From assembly GCA_022768825.1 (NCBI GenBank), contig JALEJB010000019.1:1-38780 (forward strand): DNA of 38,780 bases. Reading direction: 5' to 3'. This document shows positions 33,831 through 38,780 of this stretch, piece after piece; within the stretch, counting starts at the first letter, position 1, and every line of letters starts with the position of its first letter. The notes under the pieces were generated by a model. It saw only the letters and a program-made list of their open reading frames with translations, was not told where the DNA came from and did no database searches. A program made the position numbers and the translations under genes. Source of the stretch: Lachnospiraceae bacterium (GTDB lineage Bacteria; Bacillota; Clostridia; Lachnospirales; Lachnospiraceae).

Positions 33831-34697
33831 TCACTTACTAAAGTTAAACAGGCTGCCTGCCTTTTGTGTCCAACTGCCAAGACTCTGGCTTCCACCACCA
33901 AATGCCTTTTCATAAGCTTCCTTCCATGTACCCATGCTGTTAGGAGTGACTGTCTCGTCTGCACAGGTCAGGGAAAGCTGCACCACTGCACGCACCGGAA
34001 TACCGGAGCTGTTGAACATCGTATACTGTGCAGAAACCCGGTTTAACACCCCCGTGTACTTCAGTTTTCCCCATCTAAACGTAATGCATCTCGTATAGGG
34101 AGAACGAAGGGCTGCGATCAATCCCTCCACCTCCTGCTGAACGGTCATTTTTTTGTTCACTCCAAATGCCGTCAGCCCGGTCTTGATGACAGACTTTGTC
34201 ATCTCTGAGGGGGCAATATTGGTTTTTGCGCTCAGAAAGCAGTCATTGGGATCCATCCGGTCAAAAAGAAGCTTCACATTCAGACTGATGTAGATCGGAA
34301 CCGGTATGAAATCAATAGATCCTGAGTCGTTTCTCTCCTTCGAATTAGAATTATTAAACGAGGTTGTCGGCATACGACCGCCGCCATGTCCCTCAATCTG
34401 CAGATCACTGGGATTGAACTGAACCTCAAACTTTTTTTTAACCCCCTTTGAAGAAATTCCTGACACCTTCTGCAACCCGTTACCTATAATCGTCTGTTCC
34501 AAAACGTCTGAACTTGTCGTAAATTCACCCACCGCACTGGTAAGCTCTTCCATCCGGCTGAGATCTGTCAACGACAGTGCCGTACTTGGAGATCCGTCCG
34601 CATTCGGAGGATTCTTTTTTTTCACTTCTTCGATCTCTCGCAGATCCATAATCTCTAATACTGCTTTTTCATTTACAAAAAAATTCAAAACACCCAT
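33831..34697 (-). CDS. Afp7/Pvc7-like CIS hub protein, copy 2
   Basis: 288 residues. The CIS tube-protein-type domain covers about 85-260: FEVQFNPSDLQIEGHGGG, YISLNVKLLFDRM, then YTRCITFRWGKLKYTGVLNR and MFNSSGIPVRAVVQLSLTC. These are the conserved blocks of Afp7/Pvc7 and phage LysM tail proteins, which cap the tube-baseplate junction. The C-terminal LysM of Afp7 is missing. It is a paralogue of the preceding gene (34724-35602), sharing the same block order. GAGGAAG precedes the ATG. The N-terminal 80 residues are charged and specific to this copy. Confidence 0.88.
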   Translation of the reverse strand: MGVLNFFVNEKAVLEIMDLREIEEVKKKNPPNADGSPSTALSLTDLSRMEELTSAVGEFTTSSDVLEQTIIGNGLQKVSGISSKGVKKKFEVQFNPSDLQIEGHGGGRMPTTSFNNSNSKERNDSGSIDFIPVPIYISLNVKLLFDRMDPNDCFLSAKTNIAPSEMTKSVIKTGLTAFGVNKKMTVQQEVEGLIAALRSPYTRCITFRWGKLKYTGVLNRVSAQYTMFNSSGIPVRAVVQLSLTCADETVTPNSMGTWKEAYEKAFGGGSQSLGSWTQKAGSLFNFSK

Positions 34698-34723
34698 ATC
34701 TGATCTTCCTCAATCCTAATCGT

Positions 34724-35602
34724 CTATATGTTCAGGTTTAATACGGAATTGCTAAGTCCGCGCGAAAGACTGCTTGCAGCCTGCGTCACACCACTGGTCA
34801 TAGCTTCGCCAAATGCCTTATCAAATGCCTTTTCCCAGTATGTATTCGAATATTTTGCACTGATATCCTCTGACTGGCGGATCGTCAGACGGATCTCGCC
34901 ACGCACCGGGTTCCCCTGTGTGTTAAACATTTTATAGTTGGAACTCACGCTTGTCAGCTCTCCCTGAAAACACATCTGTGCCCAGAAAAACAGGACGTGC
35001 CTGGTATAATCTCTTGTCAGAAGCGACATGATTCCATCCATCTCGGGCTTGACCGAGTAGCCTTCTCCTACCACCTTATTGATTGCATTACTTGCAACGC
35101 CCACCGCATTACCGACGTTCATGGAAAGGTTGGACATCATAAAGGAGTCATACACATTCACTGCATCGAACAGAAGCTGTACGGACATCGTTGTGGAGAC
35201 CGGCTCCACATTCTGACACAGCTGGCTGGTACTGGCATCTCCCCAATTTCCTCCTGAGAATTTCTTCTGATTACCGGCAACCGTCTCCAGATAGATGCTG
35301 GAAGGATTATAGGGAACCTCCAATGCCAAAAATCCATTGCTTTCAATTGTCTTTTTCGATCCCTTGCCAATCAGACTCTTGAAGGAAGACATTGCCCCCA
35401 TTCCTCCGCTCTTCAACAGATCATCCCGAAGTGAATCCGACTTTTGGATCATCTGTTCCACTGTATAGTTTGCATTTTTATCCCGAACGTCCGGTACACA
35501 AAGGATCGCTTTCGGTATATTACCGGTTGCAAGGTTTGCGGTATCCTTCAAACCTCCCAAAAAACTATTTCCGATACTTCCTGCAATTGCGCCAATACCC
35601 AT
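34724..35602 (-). CDS. Afp7/Pvc7-like CIS hub protein, copy 1
   Basis: 292 residues. The family blocks are LEVPYNPSSIYLE, TMSVQLLFDAVN, YTRHVLFFWAQMCFQGELTS and KMFNTQGNPVRGEIRLTIR, spaced as in the next gene and in Afp7/Pvc7. The N-terminus starts with a Gly/Ser-rich hydrophobic stretch (MGIGAIAGSIGNSFLGG), unusual for a cytoplasmic hub protein. No LysM domain follows. Two unequal copies in a row, both before the gp27-like gene, suggest two stacked adaptor rings between tube and hub. Confidence 0.88.
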   Translation of the reverse strand: MGIGAIAGSIGNSFLGGLKDTANLATGNIPKAILCVPDVRDKNANYTVEQMIQKSDSLRDDLLKSGGMGAMSSFKSLIGKGSKKTIESNGFLALEVPYNPSSIYLETVAGNQKKFSGGNWGDASTSQLCQNVEPVSTTMSVQLLFDAVNVYDSFMMSNLSMNVGNAVGVASNAINKVVGEGYSVKPEMDGIMSLLTRDYTRHVLFFWAQMCFQGELTSVSSNYKMFNTQGNPVRGEIRLTIRQSEDISAKYSNTYWEKAFDKAFGEAMTSGVTQAASSLSRGLSNSVLNLNI

Positions 35603-35658
35603 TTGTCATCCCTGCCTTTTATTACTCTTCGATCGACTCCTTAGAACCGGTCTGTTCT

Positions 35659-37902
35659 CTAGTAACCACGTCTGCGTTTTTCTGTCTCCAGACGCTTTTC
35701 CAGTTTATGATAGATCTTCTCCGACAGTGCTCCCAGCTCCCGCTGAACACCCTGACGGACAAGTTCTGTGACATCTTCCTGCTGTTCGATCACCTGCTGT
35801 GTATTGACACTGTTGTAGGTACGCTCTGTTTTGTCATAATTGGTGATCGTCTCACTCTGTGTACGGACAGTGTTGCTGAGGGTCCGGTTCTGTTCCAGCA
35901 TCTGCTGGATCAGTTCCTCATCCACCTGCTGCTCCTGACTGCGGTGCACCAGTGTCACATCGGTTCTCCGGTCCTCATATACCTGTTTTGACTGCGGTTC
36001 TACCGGAGTCTGTTCCTTCCAACGGTCAATGACCTCTCGCGTCTGCTCATGAAGCTGTTCCTGCTGTTTGTGTACCAGCTCGGTCTGCTCTCTGACAACT
36101 TCCGCCTCATGAATATCACGGATCAGCATTCCCATGTCATCACTGACACCGGTCATCTCCCGGCGCAGCTCCATCGGTGCTGCCAGATACTCGCGAACCG
36201 TCTCATAGACCTCTCGCGTCTGCTCTGGCAAAAATTTCATCACTTGAGTAAGCTTCTCCTCTTTTTCCAGTTGCTGTCGTTGTCCTTCCTCGTGAAGCTG
36301 CTCTAACAGTTCCGTCGGATGCTCCAGTGCCATCAGACTCTCACGTCGCATCTGCTCAGGACTCTTTCGCTCCCGCGGACGCTCCATCGACTCACGGATT
36401 CCCTCCATCATCTGGATATATTTGCTCTGATTATTGATATTTTCACGATTGATCCGGGAAAGTTCCTGTTCGATGTTCGTCAGATTTCTCTGATCCACCT
36501 GAGTCATCTGCTCCTGTATCACATCTCCCAGGTTTACATCCCCTTCCGCTGTATTATTGTAATCAATCTGTGACTTATTTTCCTCACTGATATTCGTCTG
36601 TGACAGACGATTCTGCTGCTCAATGGTCTGTCGGAGAATCCGGTTTTCCCTGGTATCCTGATGAATCACCTTGCGGTCTAGCAGTCGATTTACAATCTGG
36701 CTGGAATGATCCGCATAATACTGTGGAAATTCCTCCTGCAAAAGCTGCTCCAAATACTGCTCATCCGTCTGCTCCGATATACGGTTGATCAGCTCCTGAC
36801 GGGTACTATCCTGATACAGCATCTCATTGACCGTCTGATATTGTTGTTGGCTACTGTCCTCAAACAACCGGTTTAAGAGTTCAATCTCATTGTTCTGTGC
36901 TTGATTATAGACGGTCCGGAACGTATTCTGCTGTAATTTTTCTTCTCGATAGTCCGCAGTCATCCGCTGCTCGATGCGCTGCATCGTATTCTGGGCATTT
37001 TGATAAAATGCTTCTTCCATGTGATACCAGGTATCACCGCCGCGCATATTCTGCTCGCTTCGGCTCTGGTACACGTTCTCAACCAGATCCAACAGCACTG
37101 CCGAACTGATCTGGCTGAGAATATTCTGCTCGTTTAACCGTTCTTCGGTCAACTGCTGCTGTTCATAATAATTCTCATGCCGGTAAATAAGCGGTGTCTT
37201 TTCTCCACGCGCTTCACTTTTCAACTTTTGCAGCAAAATATTCTGTGCCATACGATACTGCTCGGATATGGATAACTCTGTGTTGGTGATATTCCAATCG
37301 CCCTGCGTACGGCTGTTGAAATTCTGCATGGTCTGATAAACTGCCGCCGTCTGGAGACGATTTAAAATATCTTCATGCAGATGCAGGATTTCTTTCTGCT
37401 CAGTCAGTTCTTCTGTAATGTGCGCATCATTCTGCTCAGTCTTGTAGTTTTCTACGAGCTGTCTGATCTCTCCGGCATGATTCCAATACAAGTCGATCAG
37501 CCGGTTGGTATTGTTCTGCTCCTGTTTGATATTTCTGACCTGCTGCATGAACTCACTGACATTTTTGATGCCAATCTTCTGCATCACATCCGTGATATAT
37601 ACACGATCCTGATAGGTCAGCTCTGCGGACCCGTTTACCAGAATCCGGTTGACAAGGTTGTTGATGACTTCCAGTTTGTTTTCCTCACGTGCATTGACGT
37701 TGGTCTGCTGGAAGATATTCATCTCGTCCCCACCACCAAAATAATACTGGGGCGGCGTGGTCATCACATGAAGCAGATCCTCCGGTGTGAGATTGATGCT
37801 CATCATCGAATACTGATCCGCGATCCTGTGATAAAAGCCCTCATGCATGGAGTTTTCGGGTGCTTTACATTTTAATTCAATTGGTGCAGTGATCGTTAAC
37901 AT
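35659..37902 (-). CDS. Gln/Glu-rich coiled protein in the tape-measure position
   Basis: 747 residues, no family recognised. It is very rich in Gln, Glu, Asn and Arg, nearly free of cysteine, and mostly predicted coiled coil from about residue 80 on; a hydrophobic-free body ends in LEKRLETEKRRRGY. A short ordered N-terminus (about 1-70, with YYFGGGDEMNIFQQ) differs. Its place, before the Afp7-like genes and after the presumed sheath/tube genes, is where PBSX XkdO and other tape-measure proteins lie. At about 1.5 angstrom per residue in a helix, 747 residues would span about 110 nm, a plausible CIS length. Unlike phage tape measures it has no hydrophobic helices. A lumen scaffold or cargo is the alternative. 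AGGAGG precedes the ATG. Confidence 0.8.
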   Translation of the reverse strand: MLTITAPIELKCKAPENSMHEGFYHRIADQYSMMSINLTPEDLLHVMTTPPQYYFGGGDEMNIFQQTNVNAREENKLEVINNLVNRILVNGSAELTYQDRVYITDVMQKIGIKNVSEFMQQVRNIKQEQNNTNRLIDLYWNHAGEIRQLVENYKTEQNDAHITEELTEQKEILHLHEDILNRLQTAAVYQTMQNFNSRTQGDWNITNTELSISEQYRMAQNILLQKLKSEARGEKTPLIYRHENYYEQQQLTEERLNEQNILSQISSAVLLDLVENVYQSRSEQNMRGGDTWYHMEEAFYQNAQNTMQRIEQRMTADYREEKLQQNTFRTVYNQAQNNEIELLNRLFEDSSQQQYQTVNEMLYQDSTRQELINRISEQTDEQYLEQLLQEEFPQYYADHSSQIVNRLLDRKVIHQDTRENRILRQTIEQQNRLSQTNISEENKSQIDYNNTAEGDVNLGDVIQEQMTQVDQRNLTNIEQELSRINRENINNQSKYIQMMEGIRESMERPRERKSPEQMRRESLMALEHPTELLEQLHEEGQRQQLEKEEKLTQVMKFLPEQTREVYETVREYLAAPMELRREMTGVSDDMGMLIRDIHEAEVVREQTELVHKQQEQLHEQTREVIDRWKEQTPVEPQSKQVYEDRRTDVTLVHRSQEQQVDEELIQQMLEQNRTLSNTVRTQSETITNYDKTERTYNSVNTQQVIEQQEDVTELVRQGVQRELGALSEKIYHKLEKRLETEKRRRGY

Positions 37903-37930
37903 CCGCTTCCTCCTGTTTATCGGTTACAAA

Positions 37931-38780
37931 TTATTTCTTTTTCAGGAACGCTGCGACGTCCGCTGCGCTGCGGGTCTGGGGCCACTTTCTTGCTTTTGCT
38001 TCCATCGCCGCTTTATGCAATTCGCCCTCATTCAACGTCGCACTCTGTGTCACCATTCCTCTATAGCTACTCTGACTCTTGGAACCGGCAATAAAGTATC
38101 TGCGCTGGTTCTTGGTCGGACTCATCTTAGGAATCTTCGCACCACCTTTACGGGCCCGACTCTTCATTTCCGCTTTACTCAGTTCCGTATTTACCGTTGC
38201 TTTTTTGCCTTCTGTTCCCGCATAGCCTTCGTTATTCGGTCCTTTTGATGCTTCTTTGTTACCATCCGGTATAAAATAGCGCTTTGCCTGCGACTTCATT
38301 TCCGCTTTGCTCAGCCCCGTATTTACTGTCGCTTTTTTGGCTTCTGTTCCCGCATAGGCTTCATTCTTCGGTCCTTTTGATGCTTCTTTTTTGCCACCCG
38401 GTATAAAATAGCGTTTTGCCTGCGACTTCATTTCCGCTTTGCTCAGCCCCGTATTTACCGTCGCTTTTTTGCCCTCTTGTCCCTGATATGCGGCACCCTT
38501 CGGTCCTTGTGCTGCTGTCTTCTTACCATCCGGAAGGAAATAGCGAGTTGCCTCTTTTTCCAGTTCTTTCTTTGATTTCTCCTTCTGCTTTGCTGCGATA
38601 CCGATCGTGGTCTCCTGCGTCGTATCATTCTTCACGGTAGAAATCTTTTTTCCTTTATAGTCCTTCACATGAGCCGGAATTTTTTTCAAATTGGGATCCA
38701 CATACATTTTTGCTTCTTTTTCCAACGCTGTCTTGCGAACTTCCGCTTTATCCACCGTCGCTTTTTGTCCGGTTTTCCCT
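37931..38780 (-). CDS. Basic tandem-repeat protein, 5' end cut by the window edge
   Basis: The reading frame continues without a stop to position 38780. The codons above a GTG at 38753-38755 read GKTGQKAT-V, which continues the repeat pattern, so that GTG is not a start. At least 282 residues are visible, made of about six degenerate repeats: ATVN-x-LSKAEMKSQAKRYF followed by IPGGKKEASKGP-like and YAGTE-GKK. The protein is very Lys-rich and ends KWPQTRSAADVAAFLKKK. I recognise no family. It is 28 bp before the tape-measure-position gene and so belongs to the structural operon. Regular basic repeats suggest binding to a repetitive acidic surface such as a tube lumen or polyanion (inference). 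Confidence 0.82.
   Translation of the reverse strand, partial: GKTGQKATVDKAEVRKTALEKEAKMYVDPNLKKIPAHVKDYKGKKISTVKNDTTQETTIGIAAKQKEKSKKELEKEATRYFLPDGKKTAAQGPKGAAYQGQEGKKATVNTGLSKAEMKSQAKRYFIPGGKKEASKGPKNEAYAGTEAKKATVNTGLSKAEMKSQAKRYFIPDGNKEASKGPNNEGYAGTEGKKATVNTELSKAEMKSRARKGGAKIPKMSPTKNQRRYFIAGSKSQSSYRGMVTQSATLNEGELHKAAMEAKARKWPQTRSAADVAAFLKKK
38201..38464 (-). repeat. Two near-identical 132-bp tandem repeats
   Basis: Copies at 38333-38464 and 38201-38332 encode 44-residue units starting ATVNTGLSKAEMKSQAKRYF. They differ at a handful of bases, while the flanking units in the same gene are much more diverged. This implies recent duplication or gene conversion and makes copy number likely to vary between strains. 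Confidence 0.9.

Noticed and set aside
38201-38464. CRISPR-like array
   Set aside because: The repeated units are 132 bp, contiguous, in frame within one gene and have no spacers.
38753-38755. GTG as start codon of the repeat protein
   Set aside because: The frame continues upstream to the window edge with residues that extend the repeat pattern, and no ribosome binding site precedes the GTG.
24432-38780. Complete prophage or type VI secretion system
   Set aside because: No head, packaging, integrase or lysis gene was seen, and no TssJLM membrane complex, Hcp or ClpV-like gene. The ATPases are of the eCIS-associated type.

Overview
This window looks like a chromosomal accessory region of a low-to-mid GC Gram-positive anaerobe, most likely a Clostridia member of the Lachnospiraceae type. 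The reasons are strong AGGAGG ribosome binding sites, occasional TTG starts, a lipobox lipoprotein, a BspA/Big2-type surface protein, a SpoIIE/STAS/RsbW-type switch and a LytS-type kinase. The lineage is an inference; no rRNA or housekeeping gene is present. Almost everything is on the minus strand, so transcription runs from high to low coordinates.

The centrepiece is a contractile injection system (CIS, phage-tail-like; eCIS type). From the right edge down to about 24.4 kb, ten closely packed minus-strand genes follow the order of a contractile tail baseplate: a basic tandem-repeat protein cut by the window edge, a 747-residue Gln/Glu-rich coiled protein in the tape-measure position, two Afp7/Pvc7-like hub proteins, a gp27-like hub, a separate gp5/VgrG-like spike, a gp25-like protein, two baseplate-J-like wedge proteins and a tail-protein-I-like protein. 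Sheath, tube, PAAR tip, cap and fibres are not seen; the first two would be expected beyond the right edge. A second block (about 7.25-16.6 kb) has two tandem AAA+ ATPases of the kind that accompany eCIS loci, a small charged protein, a tandem-GNAT protein, a 901-residue protein with a three-fold internal repeat and a 230-residue helical protein. No capsid, portal, terminase, integrase, holin or endolysin was seen, so this is not an ordinary prophage.

Two regulatory blocks sit inside and beside the CIS genes. Between baseplate and ATPase genes (18.4-24.3 kb) is a partner-switching operon: STAS protein, a MATE transporter fused to a degenerate RsbW-like domain, a GNAT protein, a membrane sensor SpoIIE/PP2C phosphatase and an RsbW-like kinase. 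Facing it is a plus-strand pair: a membrane HATPase lacking a phospho-acceptor histidine domain, and a membrane-anchored SH3 protein. At the left (4.6-7.1 kb) is a response regulator with a SARP-like winged helix, its LytS-type kinase and a second STAS protein, followed by a large secreted surface protein and a lipoprotein.

The most notable signal is non-coding. Four minus-strand promoters (upstream of the lipoprotein, surface protein, response regulator and second AAA+ ATPase genes) share one 36-bp architecture: two TTTGTCC-like heptamers 11 bp apart, then exactly 12 bp, then a good -10 with no recognisable -35. This is the geometry expected for a SARP-family activator, and the only SARP-like regulator in the window has such a box in front of its own gene. 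I infer that the kinase/regulator pair controls a regulon joining CIS accessory genes to cell-surface proteins. The left edge is marked by the 3' end of an IS3-family insertion sequence.
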